Positions 49,211 to 60,326 of a stretch of DNA of 64,000 nt are shown here, in pieces. The stretch is from NCBI RefSeq assembly GCF_003369915.1, contig NC_046674.1:22757657-22821656 (forward strand), written 5' to 3'. How positions within the stretch are numbered: the first letter of the stretch is position 1; each line of letters begins with the position of its first letter. Position numbers and translations under genes: made by a program. This stretch comes from Drosophila miranda. Lineage: Eukaryota > Arthropoda > Insecta > Diptera > Drosophilidae. Under the pieces are notes generated by a model that saw nothing but the letters and a program-made list of their open reading frames with translations, did not search any database and had not been told where the DNA came from.

Positions 49211-51776
49211 TCACAGGGCGTGCTGATTGACATCGATCAAATAGATGTCTTTGTGATTCTGTAGGACAAAGTCGACAAATGCATTGATGGGTGCGATTTC
49301 CTCCAGGGAGGTGCTAGTGCTGCGGGACCACAAGAAGTTGGGGCCGAACACGATGGCCAGATTGGACGAGGTCATCTTGTTGAGATCCTCGCAGTCCATC
49401 ACGCGCACCAGGAACTCGACAATGTACTTGAAAAGCTCATAGTTCTCTTCGGGCAGTTTTTCGCGTATCAGTTGGGTGACATTTCGGGAGCGCTCCTCCT
49501 TGGGCCATTCCAGGAACTTGGTCACATCCTCGTACAGTTCGAATGTGAGCAGCGGCTCTGAGAGATCGCGCAGGAAACTCTTCAGCAGGCCTGCAATCAC
49601 ATGGACATTCACACTCTTCAGGTCCACGTCCTCGCCGCGATTGACGCGCTCCTTGAGGGCCATGATCTCGGCATGGTTACCCGACCGCCTGAAGATCCCC
49701 TCCGTGTCAATCACGCCCGTAATCGACAAAGAGTCCACACACTTGCGCACTATCGGGGGTATGGAGTTGAGGCAGGGACTGTTTACAACAATATGCTTCA
49801 GGGGCACCCCAAATTGCATCGTCGGCGCCATTTTGTGCTGCTGCTGCCTGGATGCATTTATGCTGTTTGTTAGGTGAGATGCTGGTGCGGCTGCGGCTGA
49901 CTTGCGGCTGGGGTTCAGCTTGTCGTCAAAGTCGCAAATGTTATCGGGCAGCTTCAGCTTGTTCAGGCCCAGAGCCTGGCGCAGCTCATCCAGGCTGGAG
50001 ATGTACACTAGCTTCTTGCGGAACTTGTCGCTGATGAAGGGGCTGAAGAAGTTCCAGATGACCCGAATGAACCACGTCGGATGCACCACATACAGAGTCT
50101 TTAGGTTTTTACGAAAGTTTCGATCCAGCTCCTTGTACGAGTTCCACAGGAACTGCGCCGACGGTTTGTTGTCCTCCTTAAGGCCTTGGTGAAAATAAAC
50201 GAGTATGTAGTCGTTCTCCACGAATGGTTCGATCTCTTTGATGATTTGACTGGCGGATAAACGATAAGCGAGCTTCGCGTCAGTTAAGATGTTCAGAAGG
50301 CACTGATGCCACACACATACCGCACGAAACCCTCCAGCTGCGACTTCTCGGGGAACCGCGATGCGTAAATGCCGAAGACGTGGCGACCCTGCTTGTCGGT
50401 GCCCAGAAAGTCGCATTTGTTTTTGGGTGCTTGAAATTGCTCCGACTGTTCTCTCAGTTGATCTTCAAAGTCGTCCTCCAGGGGATTCACATCCTCTTCG
50501 GGTTCAAGTTCTGGATCTGCAGGGAGAATCGGGAGAGAGATACCATTACCGATTACCATTCAGGATCGCATTCATTCGAGCCCACACTCACCATCGGCCA
50601 GGACAAAGTCACCGACCATAACATCTTCTGGGGGGATAAATCAATGGATCAATTAGCAGCTGTTAGTTTACTTTACCACAACTTTAGGACTTTAGGACTT
50701 TAGGACTCAAACGCTTACTCTCTAGAGGAGCCGGACTCAGGAGCTCAGTGTCGTCGAACTCTAGCTTCGGCTCGAAGTCGTGCAGATCCGAGAGACTGGG
50801 CTGCGGCTCGTCCGAGTTCTCGACGATCGGATTGATGGCAGGACCTTGTGGGTGCGAGAGAAGGCGTTTATTAATCTCGTAGGTTTCCGTTGCAGTGGAC
50901 AGATATTCCAAAACGTAGTCTTACAAGTAGTAATGCTTGCTTTCACTTAAGTATTTTGACGGCCTGAGGCAACAAGTTTAGTTCGGATTGAGTTTGAGTA
51001 AGTGAATAGACATGGATCAGATCAGAGAAATTTGTAATTGATGAGTTACTTTCGTACATAACTGATTTGGGATTAGTAAGGTTCAACAGTTCAACGGTTC
51101 AACAGTTCAACAGTTGCCTGTTGTACGTGGATAGTGTGTATGTGTGTATGTAGTATGTATGGTATGGAACAGAGGCAGCCACAAAGAATTATTTTAGGTA
51201 CTTGGAGGCACAGACACAGACACACACACACATACCTCAAACAAACATTGGCAACAAACAGCTAGCGACAATACGTACAAAACACAGGATTCATAATAGT
51301 ACGGGCAATAGTAGTATAGTGAGTACGGCAGGTAGGTATGTAGGTATGTACAGGTACAGGTAGTGAGGAGGCCAGGCCTAGTTTTACAGCTTCAAATGGG
51401 GTTAGTAGCACAACTTGATACCAAAAACAAAGAAGGGCGGGCAGGGCTGGGCAGGCGGGGGCATTAAATTAGTTTAATTGTTAGTTAGTTCTTAAACAGG
51501 GGACCCCCACTGGCGGGGCCCTCAACAGTACTTGGCTACGGTTAAAAGAATGAAACACACAAAACAAGCGACGCCGCGAAACAATTCCCAAGCTTTGTGT
51601 AAATTACAGATTAAATTTTGAAAATTTTGGGTTTATTGCTTCGCAGCGGGTTCATTGGCTAAGCTAAGCAGAAAACAGAAATGAAAGATCGAAATTTGAA
51701 ATCCGCATCTACATTAGATCGAAACGGAAGCGCTCTTACCTGGTAATCTCGATGTGAAACGCGAATGGGTGTCCAT
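49211..51776 (-). CDS. RhoGAP68F: RhoGAP68F, p50RhoGAP/Cdc42GAP homologue (Sec14 + RhoGAP)
   Basis: Exons 51776-51740, 50844-50719, 50627-50592, 50516-50321 and 50249-49211 splice in frame to 477 aa. The first exon codes MDTHSRFTSRLPG; the start is the only ATG whose donor phase fits. After an acidic N-terminus comes a CRAL-TRIO/Sec14 domain (GRHVFGIYASRFPE... YILVYFHQGL... YVVHPTWFIRVIW), about residues 130-260. A RhoGAP domain follows (~280-470) with the arginine finger in GIFRRSGN, then GLLKSFLRDLSEPLL and SSNLAIVFGPNFLW. It stimulates GTP hydrolysis by Rho GTPases and in melanogaster acts in morphogenesis and endosomal traffic. Intron 1 is 0.9 kb and could hold alternative first exons. 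Confidence 0.95.
50845..51739. other. RhoGAP68F intron 1
   Basis: Contains an imperfect (GTTCAACA)n array at about 51080-51112, TGTATG/TAGGTATG repeats (51130-51165 and 51330-51350) and an A/CA run near 51210-51235. No nested gene was seen. Confidence 0.5.
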
Positions 51777-52873
51777 TGTGGGACAGACAGGTGTACAGAG
51801 TGTGGATTATCGATGCGATGCAATGACGCAGGACGTATCTCAGGCGCGCTATCGAATTGGCATGTAGAACATACAGCTGGAATACAGTGAGCAGTGAGAA
51901 TAAATTAGCCATAATCGGTCGTGGGCCAACTGGCGTTTCAACCGCTTCAAGCTCTGTGTGCTGTACACATATAGTAGGAGTCTACCGGTGACGTCACACC
52001 AAGCTATGTAGTTTCTTGACTATCGCGCGCTGTCGGCGTCGACGTCGCCGTTACCGTAGTGGGATGTGGAGATAGTGCCGTGCGCTGATTCACATTTATT
52101 CATTCATTCATTCCGAACGAGCGATGGATTGCCGTCGAACGGCAATGGATTGTTTCTTGCTCTTTTATATGAACACGACTGGAGCTTAAGGCAAAGCGGT
52201 GGTAGTGGTGGTGGGGATTGGCAAGCAGTCGAGGCTAGGCTGTGGGTGAGGGGGGCTGTGGGGCCAAGCCGCCTACGCCCCACCGCATAGTATACATACA
52301 GTGCTAGCGAAAATGAAAGGCAAGGCGAGAGTCTTTCACGAAAGATAACACAGAGAACGAAGCGAAGCTTATCCCTTGGCACAAATTAGGAATTGAACTT
52401 TGGAATTGAACTTTGAACGAATGAAATGTTGGTATTTAGTGCATTTTTTCCAGCGTCTGTGCTTTAGATCAGCTCCTGTGCTGCATGTGTATGTTATTTA
52501 CCATACATACTAGCACATACAGGGAATATGCAGAGTTTCCTGTGCGAAGGCACAATCGTGCAATCGCCTGACTGACAATAATTTAGAAGCAAACTGCGCA
52601 TTTGTGTTTTGTCACCACTTAACAATATTTACTTCTTTGCTAATGTACTTTTTTATCAGCAACTCGGCGATTGGCTGTAGTCCACCGCCCGACTATAATA
52701 TCAATGCTTTCAGCTCTGTGGCAATACGAAAACGTATTCTGCGTCTTAGTTCTATATATTGCACTTTGCACTGTATCTGTGAGCCAGAATGGCTTGCAAA
52801 TTTACCTTTTATCAATAGAAAAAAAATATCTCCGTTAATTTTCTTATTGCAAGACGTTGTTTTTGCGGATGAA
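51777..52873. other. Intergenic, RhoGAP68F upstream region
   Basis: Holds the RhoGAP68F leader and promoter; a CG-rich block lies at 52020-52060. Two weak ORFs (52066-52290 and 52604-52876) show no domain. A GTGGTGGTGG-type run occurs at 52199-52215. Confidence 0.4.
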
Positions 52874-53476
52874 TAGTGGTGGTCACTGATCGATAAAATA
52901 TACCGTCCGCCCCTCAGAAATATACCAAAATATACCGTCTCATTTTAAAAATATGCCATAAATATGTATACTGACGAGTTCAAGCTCTATTATACATATT
53001 CCTCGTTTTTTATATTCCGTACCATATAACTAACTAAATAGAACCCTCAGCCCTGCCCACATAATTTTATCCGATTAATGAATCAGTTTTCTACTTAACT
53101 GGCTTATTTTAAATACTGGACTTTGATTTTTTTTGCATCAATTTATACAATAACAGTCTCGTACAGACAATATAAAGTCTCGTATGATGAAAAACCGAAC
53201 TTAGCCCACTCTATTTAAATAGTTAAACTACTTGAGGTAAATGACGGAAAACATTAACGATTGAACTGCGCTAAAATTAGTATTTTTTTATTATTTTCGG
53301 TGGAATATGAAAATACCCCCTTGGCTTGCAATGGAGTATCAAAATCGAGGAATATGTATAATAGACTTTGAATTAGTCAGTATATTTGCGGAATATTTTT
53401 AAAATGAAACGTTATATTCTGGTATATTTCTGAGGGTCGGACGGTATATTTGAACGATAAATACGCGGTCACACTA
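52874..53476. mobile_element. MITE-like element or inverted promoter duplication with ~150-bp inverted repeats
   Basis: The left arm (about 52874-53030) and the reverse complement of the right arm (about 53325-53476) align over ~150 bp. In order they share GATAAAATATACCGTCCG-like, CCCTCAGAAATATACCA, TTCATTTTAAAAATAT, ATACTGAC, TTCAA and CTATTATACATATTCCTCG. About 300 AT-rich bases separate the arms. The left half, including unique sequence beyond the arm, recurs at 59825-60080. No transposase or clear target duplication was seen. The right arm ends in the motif 1 of the ND-SGDH promoter. Confidence 0.65.
53420..53476 (+). promoter_or_regulatory. ND-SGDH promoter cassette
   Basis: GGTATATTTCTGAG, GGACGGTATATTT and a degraded DRE (ACGATAAA) lead to CGGTCACACTA (53466-53476), a perfect Ohler motif 1, 59 bp before the ATG. 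It is the same module as at eIF3l. Confidence 0.75.
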
Positions 53477-53534
53477 GCACTATTCCAAAAAGAGCCAGCT
53501 CCAATTAATTAAAATTTACTTTAAATTTGTTAAA

Positions 53535-54310
53535 ATGGTCGGTTGGAGCCGTTTGCTGTCGCCAGCGGCGCAATTCGCCAACTACCGCGCCGTTCTGCAA
53601 GCGCCGGCTTGCCGGAATGGTAAGTAGAGCTTAGATCAGTCTCTGTAAACACATTATCCCACATTACGCAACCAAAACTACAGATCTCCCCTACCTTTGC
53701 AGCGTTGCAGCAACAACTGCGCCGGATGGGTGGTGATCATGGACACCACCACATGACAGTAAAGCCATCTCGCTTCCAATGGGACAAATTCAAGGATCTG
53801 ATGCACTTTTACGTAATGCTCGGCGTTGTGCCGATCACAGCGTTGGTGCTCTACTCGAACATCTTCGTCGGGCCCGCTCAGTTGGCTGAGATTCCCGAGG
53901 GTTATGTGCCCAAGCACTGGGAGTACGAGAAGGTAGGACACAGTCACAGCCACAGCATTGCCACTGAAGTCATTAATGGCCGATTTCTCTTTTCCCCGAC
54001 AGCACCCAATCTCGCGCTTTATTTCCCGGTACATTTTCAGCTCGCAGCAGCAGGAATACGAGAAAGCCTTGCACAACTTGTTTGAGGAAAACGAGAAGGC
54101 TCAAATCCGGTAATACATTCTTTTGACAACTAGATCCTGTTCTATGTTGACGTGTGACTTTGCATTTTCAGTAAACTCGAGAAAGAGGTTCGTCGCAAGA
54201 TGTCGGAGCGAAATGATTACCAGTCGTACTACTACCGCCCGACAGTAGCCAAGTATCACAGAATATCCAAGGAGGCTGCTGATGAGCTGGAAGCTCTGCG
54301 GGGCGATTAA
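53535..54310 (+). CDS. ND-SGDH: NADH dehydrogenase 1 beta subcomplex subunit 5 (SGDH)
   Basis: Exons 53535-53619, 53703-53932, 54003-54109 and 54172-54310 splice in frame to 186 aa, close to NDUFB5 (~189). It is an accessory subunit of mitochondrial complex I, in the membrane arm. The N-terminus (MVGWSRLLSPAAQFANYRA) is basic and acid-poor like a mitochondrial presequence. One membrane segment follows (HFYVMLGVVPITALVLYSN), then the signature PEGYVPKHWEYEKHPISRF and a charged helical C-terminus with YYYRPT. A poly(A) signal lies at 54382-54387. Confidence 0.93.
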
Positions 54311-54381
54311 GCCAGCTCTTGGCTGGCTCTAACCACATTAGGTCGAAAAGTAAATTAAATGTATAGGCCTCAAGTTGGGGA

Positions 54382-54387
54382 AATAAA
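54382..54387 (+). terminator. Poly(A) signal of ND-SGDH
   Basis: AATAAA 72 nt past the stop codon. The gene converges on Atg12, whose stop is only ~95 bp further on. Confidence 0.6.
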
Positions 54388-54481
54388 GTGTTGAATTTGC
54401 AACATCATCTTACATCTTAATATAAACAGTACAATAGTTGAATAAATACTTAAGACTTAGTCAAGTCGAGTGCGTATCGAT

Positions 54482-54944
54482 TTAGCCCCACGCCTGATTC
54501 TTGCAGTAGTAAAGCACCAGCTTGCCATTTGTCCCGTGGCAGTCGTACAGGTTTTTGATTATCTGATCCGGAGCAGGTGCAAACGTCTGATTGACATACA
54601 GGAACTGCAAAACAGACAATGGTGTGATTAATCAAGCAACGAAATGCTTACTTCGGGCTGGTGTGGTGGTACTCACAATTTGCTCAGTGGCGTCCAGCTT
54701 GAGGTATTTGTGTATGAACTTTTGAATCCAGCTGACTGTCTTGTTGGGGTCCACGGTCCAGGTGCGCTTCTTAATGATTGGCACATTGCCTGTAGCGTTT
54801 AGCAAAACACATACTGATACGAAATGAATTCAAAGATTAAACAAAGTAATGTGGGTCCGGCAATATTTTCTTACTCTTTGCAGCGTCCTTGTCGGTGGCG
54901 TTGGTAGTTGATAAGCTGGCCAGGTTCTCCTCCGCGTCAGCCAT
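54482..54944 (-). CDS. Atg12: Autophagy-related ubiquitin-like protein Atg12
   Basis: Exons 54944-54875, 54789-54677 and 54604-54482 splice in frame to 101 aa, somewhat shorter than other Atg12 proteins because the unstructured N-terminus is short. The ubiquitin-like fold is recognisable from [22 protein letters not shown] and [22 protein letters not shown]. The protein ends CKNQAWG, with the C-terminal Gly that Atg7 and Atg10 join to a lysine of Atg5. The Atg12-Atg5 conjugate, with Atg16, drives Atg8 lipidation on growing autophagosomes. It is divergent with the KRI1 homologue, about 400 bp apart. Confidence 0.95.
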
Positions 54945-55022
54945 TGGTCCGGAATGTTGTTAGTTTGTTTTTTTGGCGAATATGAAATAGCAAAATAAAT
55001 ATAATATAATCTTGTGACCAGA

Positions 55023-55044
55023 TATCGATCACATTATCGATAAA
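55023..55044. promoter_or_regulatory. DRE-type sites between Atg12 and the KRI1 homologue
   Basis: A perfect TATCGATA (55035-55042) and a second TATCGAT (55023-55029) lie in the divergent promoter region, ~80 bp from the Atg12 ATG and ~300 bp from the KRI1 ATG. DREF sites are typical of such housekeeping genes. Confidence 0.65.
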
Positions 55045-55341
55045 AGAGACTAAATATTTTTATTATTTTAATAGTCTAGTTATCAGTCTGTGGGAACATT
55101 TATGAGTTAGTACATATTATACGATTAAACTAACTAATTTTGCTAAAATCATTGACTTATATAAGTGCTTCCTCGACATTCCATGCTGTCTGTCACTAAA
55201 AAGTCACAGTATGTATTCGTCATCTCTAGCAGATAACGATAACAAAAACATCTGCGGTTGAAACGTACAATCGGCCTGAAACACGTGTGGATTTATATTA
55301 ATATATTTTGATTAAACAAACCACAAAATAAGCCTAGAACT

Positions 55342-58139
55342 ATGAGCGGTAGACTATTTGATGGATCCGAAGACGAGGCTGACGACCTGCAGTTAACGAC
55401 CAACCAGGACTATGCCAAGACGTACAACATTCTGCGCAAGAAAGAGCTGCTTCAAAAATGTAACTTACAATTCTCTCCACTGATCATTAAAAGTTAACGT
55501 TTTGATTGTTACTTAAAGATAAAGATCGCGGCCTGGATGTGTCCGAGTCCGAGTTCGACAGTGACAGCGAATCATCGGAGGAGGATGAGGTGGATCCCCA
55601 ATTCGATCAAGACTTCTTCAAGACACTCTCTTCGCTGAAGAGCAAAGATCCACGAATATACGACAAGGAGACGCATTTCTTCAACGAGTCCTCCGAGGAC
55701 GAAGACAACAAAGATGAGCAAACAAAAAAGAAAAAGTCCAGCAAGCCCAAGCCGGTCACATTGAAGGACTACGAACGAAAGGTTATTCTCGAGCATAATG
55801 GCAAGTTTGAGAGCTCTGATGACGAGCAACAGCAGAAGGAGGAGGAGGAGTTTGAGCGGGCACAGTCACCCACTGCAGTGGAGGAAGAGCGACGCCTAAA
55901 GGCAGAGTTCAGTAAGGTAATGAGCCAGGAGGACAACGGAGAAGAGGAGGAGTTCGGTGGCATATTTAAGAAACGTACCAAGACCAAAGAGCAGACGGAT
56001 GCAGAAGAGGCGGATTTTGCCAAGTGGCTGGCGGGCCAACAGACAAAGATTGAACAGAATGACAAAGAGCAGCTGGAACCCCTGAAGGAATACTGGAGCA
56101 GCAACAAGCTGACGCAGGGCGAGTGTTTCCTCAGGGACTATATTCTCAGCAAGGGATACGCCAACACAGATGCCTCGGAGATACCCACCTACGATGAGAT
56201 TGTGGGCGACAATGCCCCGCTGTCCGAGGACGAGCAGGAACTGGAGAAGCAGGCCGAGTTTGAGCAAAAGTACAATTTCCGATTCGAGGAACCAGATGCA
56301 GAGTTTATCAAGCGTTATCCCCGCACCGTAGAGCAATCGATTCGTCGCACAGACGACAAGCGGAAGGAGAAGCGCAAGGAGGTAAAGGAGCGCAAGGAGC
56401 AGGAGAAGCAGCAGAAAATGAAGGAACTGGATCTGATCAAGGACATGAAGCGCAAGGAAATCGAGGAGAAAATTCGCAAGCTGAAAGCAGTTACGGGCAA
56501 CGATGAGCTGGGATTCAGGGACGAGGAACTGGAGGAGGACTTTGATCCGGCAGCCCACGATCGTCGCATGCAAGAGTTGTTCGACGATGAGTACTACAAC
56601 GTCGATGAAGGAGAGGAGAAGCCAGAGTGCCCCTCGGATATTGACGAATTGACTCTGGAGGACTGGGACAACTATGACCCCAGGAAACCGAATGAAAGGG
56701 ATCACGATGATGTCGAGCACTGTGAAGATGATGATTTTAACATGGACTGCGATTACGATCCATCGACGTCGAAGCAGCAACTGCAGCAGGAGCTGATCGA
56801 GAACACACGCGGGCGCAAGGGTCGCAAAGGGCGACGCAATCGTTTCATGGAGATGATTCAGGCGGAGAAGCCAGCCTTTAACCCCGAAGAAGAGAAGACC
56901 TACGGCGAATACATCGACGAGTACTATCAACTGGACTGCGAGGACATAGTCGGGGATCAGCCGTGCCGCTTTAAGTACGTCGAGACCACACCGAACGACT
57001 TCGGCCTGACCATCGAAGAGGTGAGTAGAGTTCAGAGGTTTCATTTGGGATCTAGTGCTTACTTTCCGGCGACTTACTTGCAGATCTTGCTGGCCAAAAA
57101 CAAGGAGCTCAACCAATGGGCTAGTCTCAAAAAGGCAGTGCAGTTCAGACCAGAGCATGTGGAGAAAAAAGAGCAACGTTTATACAAAATGAAGGCCAAA
57201 AACGAAGATCTCAAGCGAAAGATATTCAAGAGTCTGTATGGGGATGAGGGGTGAGTGTCTGGCTTCATTCTTCCGACGATGCAAATCTCAAAGCGAATTA
57301 TTTTCAGTTCCGATGATGAGGATCAGCCAGCTGAGGAGTGTCCCCAACCTGCCGCACCTGCTGACTCGAGCAGTGTGTCTGCAACAGTAGCTGCTCAAAT
57401 CCCCACTGAGGGCCTGTCCAAATCGAAGAGAAAACGTTTGAAACGTAAGGCAGCAGCAGCAGTTGCAGGGAGCCCCAAACAGATCGTAAAGGATAACGAT
57501 AATGAAGTGAATGATTCAGAGAGCCGAAGGGAACAAGATGAACCTGCCACAAAGAAGAGCAAGGAAGTGGAAGATCAAACACCCAACGAAGTCGAGAAGC
57601 AGCAGCAGCAGAAGCAGGCAAATAAAACTAAGACAAATAATGCTGTTGGTAAAACCCAAAAGTCCCCCAAAACAGTGACTAAAGCTAGGCCAGCACAAAA
57701 TCAGAGTCCAAAAGGCTCAACAGCAGAGAAATCAAATGGCAATAACCCATTTAATAGGAACCAAAATCAAGCGAAACCTCGGGCCCAGGCGGCAGTCAAA
57801 AACTTCCAAGGTAAACGGAAGCAAGGGTTAAATGCATCCTCTGATGGCAATCCCTTCCAAGGCAAAGAGAAAAAGGCGCCAAATGCACCATCAGGGACCA
57901 GTCCCTTCAAAGGCAAACAGAATCAAGCGACAAGTCCGTCATCTGGTGCGAATCCATTTAAAAAATCAAACCAGAAGTCTGGAGAAAGACCATTCCCAGC
58001 AAAGAAGCCGAACAACTTCAAAGCGAAAAGCAGGACAGACACGAATCCCAGTGGAATAACCGATGATCGCCTGAAGGCCTATGGCATAAATCCCAGAAAG
58101 TTCCACAAAAGGGAAAAGTATGGAAAAAAGGATAACTAA
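55342..58139 (+). CDS. KRI1 homologue, nucleolar ribosome-biogenesis protein
   Basis: Exons 55342-55459, 55519-57020, 57084-57250 and 57308-58139 splice in frame to 872 aa. KRI1 is a nucleolar factor needed for 40S subunit assembly, partner of Krr1. The N-terminus (MSGRLFDGSEDEADDLQL) and the long acidic, Lys/Glu-rich middle are typical. The conserved domain is FGGIFKKRTK, EYWSSNKLTQGECFLRDYIL and, near residues 500-595, the Kri1 C-terminal block KTYGEYIDEYYQLDCEDIVG. The last exon is a low-complexity basic tail with degenerate repeats around NPFxGK and a nuclear-localisation-like KSKRKRLKRK. The long antisense ORF over this gene is a codon-bias shadow. The ORF starting at 57255 is the last exon, not a separate gene. 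Confidence 0.93.
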
Positions 58140-58256
58140 GGCCACGCCAGCGTAAGGATCACAATAATAGCAATAATAATATATTTTCTAGTTACATCTT
58201 ATGTACATACGATTCACATATTAAAAGCCTTGAACAGACACAAGCGGTACAAGCGA
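58140..58256. other. Short convergent spacer, KRI1 and DEF8 3' ends
   Basis: Only 117 bp between two stop codons, AT-rich; the two 3' UTRs must overlap or be very short. Confidence 0.6.
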
Positions 58257-59761
58257 CTACTCCACCACATCGGGATGACCTTCAGGCACAACTTTGGCAT
58301 CTTCCGTGCTGTTCATTCGATCGAGCTGCAGTCGGCGCTCCTGGATGCGGACACACTTCGGACATATCATGTTCTTGCGCGTGAGGCACACTCTGTGGTA
58401 AATTGAGTTGCATTGGTCGCACTTGATGCAGCCGTCGTCAAAGGGGAAGATCACTTCGTTGTTGCTGCAAATCTCGCAAATGTACGCCTTGGCCAGGCAC
58501 ATGTCGCAGGACCGAATGTGGTCACCGAATGCCCTGAAGACACCCTGCAGAAACTCCGTCAAGGCGCCGGACTCCACTTGAGTAAGGTCGCTCAGCGAGT
58601 AGAACTCATTGGACTGGGCCAAGTGGCGTCTGCCGGCCATCTGCTGCTCCACCAGCTTCTGTTCCATGGCCAGCTTGCAGGCAGCCAGATAGTGGCGCAT
58701 GTGCACGAGATTTTGGCGCAGTTTCTTCACGGCACAGAGCTTCTCGACGAACACAAACAGCTTCGGATTGTCCTCCTCCAGTCGTATGAGGGCCCTGTCC
58801 AGGAACAGCCGGATCTCCTGCAACGCCGCCCGAGACACCCGTCGGGGAGAGAAGTCCCAGTTATGGATTATGCGAGCAGGCACGAAGCAATTGTCGTTCC
58901 AGTTGCACGAGGGGCAGTAGTAGAGGCCACTGTAGTCGCACAGCCGCGGCTCAATCCAAGAGCTCTCTGAAAGATTGATGCGAAATCTGAATAAATGGAA
59001 ATCCATGTGCTGACTCGTTAGAGCCACTCACTCAAGTTCAGCAGCGTTTCGCACTCGGCACACTTGTAGTTCTGGGCAGCCAGTCCTATCTCGGGACAGA
59101 TCTCCGATATGGGGTGCTGTCGCTCCGAAACCAGGACGTTGGCACACACCCTCTTGACATTGTCGATGCACTTCTGGTGCACCAAGTAGCCGCAGTCGCT
59201 GCATATGTACGAGGCCTGCACCACACTCCAGATAATCGCTGTGCAGTGGTCACAGTAGAAGCGCTTGGCGGCGACCTGAAGCCTGTTTTTCCTGCCGTGC
59301 GGGTGGTGCGGCACAAAGTGGTGACCCACCACGGCCTTGATGGCATTCATGAGCACCACATCCGACGCCAGAGCCTGGGCCTCCTCCAGCTCTTGCAGCG
59401 AGTAGCGGAGGTCCACCAAATGGCGGACCAGCCAGCGTCTCTCCTCGCTGCACTCTTCGCTGAGCAGCACCAGATCGCGGCAGTGGGCGATTGCTGCATT
59501 CAAGTCCTGCAGGTTGGCATCGGACGTGAAGATCAGCCGCCACTGCTCCTTCACCAGCGACGCGGGTATGGGCAGCGCCTTGTATTCCCCCTGTGGTGCA
59601 CTCTCCTCGGACGCAGATCCAACTGTTGCAGTGGGCGTGGGCGTGGGCGAACGGGTGGACGCCTGCGAGTGCAGGTAGCTGGACGCAGTGCTGGCGCTCT
59701 CGTTGATGAAGTTCGCCACTGTTCCCGGAATGTTGGTGAGACTGTCACGCCAGGAGCTCAT
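58257..59761 (-). CDS. DEF8-like protein with C1-type zinc finger and Rubicon-homology domain
   Basis: Exons 59761-59032 and 58966-58257 (65-bp intron, phase 1) give 479 aa. ATG at 59761 is used; the frame is open further upstream but without an ATG. Residues ~148-206 form a C1-like zinc finger (HPHGRKNRLQVAAKRFYCDHC, CSDCGYLVHQKCIDNVKRVC). From ~230 to the end runs the Cys-rich Rubicon-homology (zf-RING_9) region: YKCAECE, DYSGLYYCPSCNWNDN, FPARIIHNWDF-like, then CDMCLAKAYICEICSN, CDQCNSIYHRVC and CPKC. DEF8, PLEKHM1 and Rubicon share this domain and bind Rab7 on late endosomes/lysosomes. This member lacks RUN or PH domains, as DEF8 does. The melanogaster counterpart is probably CG11534, from memory. 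Confidence 0.92.
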
Positions 59762-59824
59762 TTTGGACCCAAACAAACAACAACAACAACAGACAAAGCA
59801 AAAACAATGCTATTGGGTGGAGAA

Positions 59825-60080
59825 TAGTGTGACCGCGGATTTATTGATAAAATATACCGTCCGAAAAATACCGCCTCATTTTCAAAATATACCGTAAATA
59901 TACTGACCAATTCAAGTTATATTTTACATATTCCTCGTTTTTGATATTCCGTCGAATATTACTAGCTATATAGAACATTTAGCCATGCCATCATAATTTT
60001 ATACGATTGATGAATCAATTTTCTATTTAACTGGTGTATTCTTAATACTTGCTTTTATTGCATTTTGCGTAAAAAGAGGT
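59825..60080 (-). repeat. Copy of the promoter-cassette repeat upstream of DEF8
   Basis: Reading plus: TAGTGTGACCG (59825-59835, motif 1 on the minus strand), TATTGATA, AATATACCGTCCG, AATATACCGTAAATATACTGAC, then TTCAAG, CATATTCCTCG, ATATTCCGT, TAGAAC, CATAATTTTAT, GATTGATGAATCA and TTTTCTA-TTAACTGG. All occur in the same order at 52874-53150. Motif 1 lies ~64 bp upstream of the DEF8 ATG, so the copy serves as its promoter. Confidence 0.75.
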
Positions 60081-60148
60081 TTTAGCGAAATAAGTCAAAC
60101 AAATGAAACGTAATAAAACGTAAGAGAAAAATCGATCCAATTGTTCAA

Positions 60149-60285
60149 TTTCTTTATTCCGTTGAATAATGCTGCCTAATTAAAACATTTAGCTTTGCCC
60201 ACATAATTTAAGGCCATTAATGAATAAATTTTCTACCTGATTGACTACTTTTATGTACTCTCTTTTATTGTATAGTGTAGAAAAC
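60149..60285. repeat. Second, partial tandem copy of the same repeat
   Basis: TTTATTCCGTTGAAT, AACATTTAGC, TGCCCACATAATTT, ATTAATGAATAAATTTTCTA and CTTTTATTGTA follow the same order as the inner part of the copies at 59950-60060 and 53015-53140. The motif 1/DRE end is missing. Confidence 0.6.
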
Positions 60286-60326
60286 AAGGTTTAAACAAAA
60301 AAGGTCAACAAAAAAACAGTGGCAAC

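Noticed and set aside
52604-52876. 90-codon plus-strand ORF with a signal-peptide-like N-terminus, between RhoGAP68F and ND-SGDH
   Set aside because: AT-rich codons, no domain, and the end runs into the inverted repeat element; probably chance.
55896-57176. 426-codon minus-strand ORF opposite the KRI1 homologue
   Set aside because: Leu/Val-rich mirror image of Glu/Lys-rich coding sequence, with no domain.
57255-58139. Separate ORF of 294 codons after the KRI1 frame seems to stop at 57254
   Set aside because: The TGA lies in an intron. Donor GG|GTGAGT and acceptor TTTTCAG|T join the frames, so this is the last KRI1 exon.
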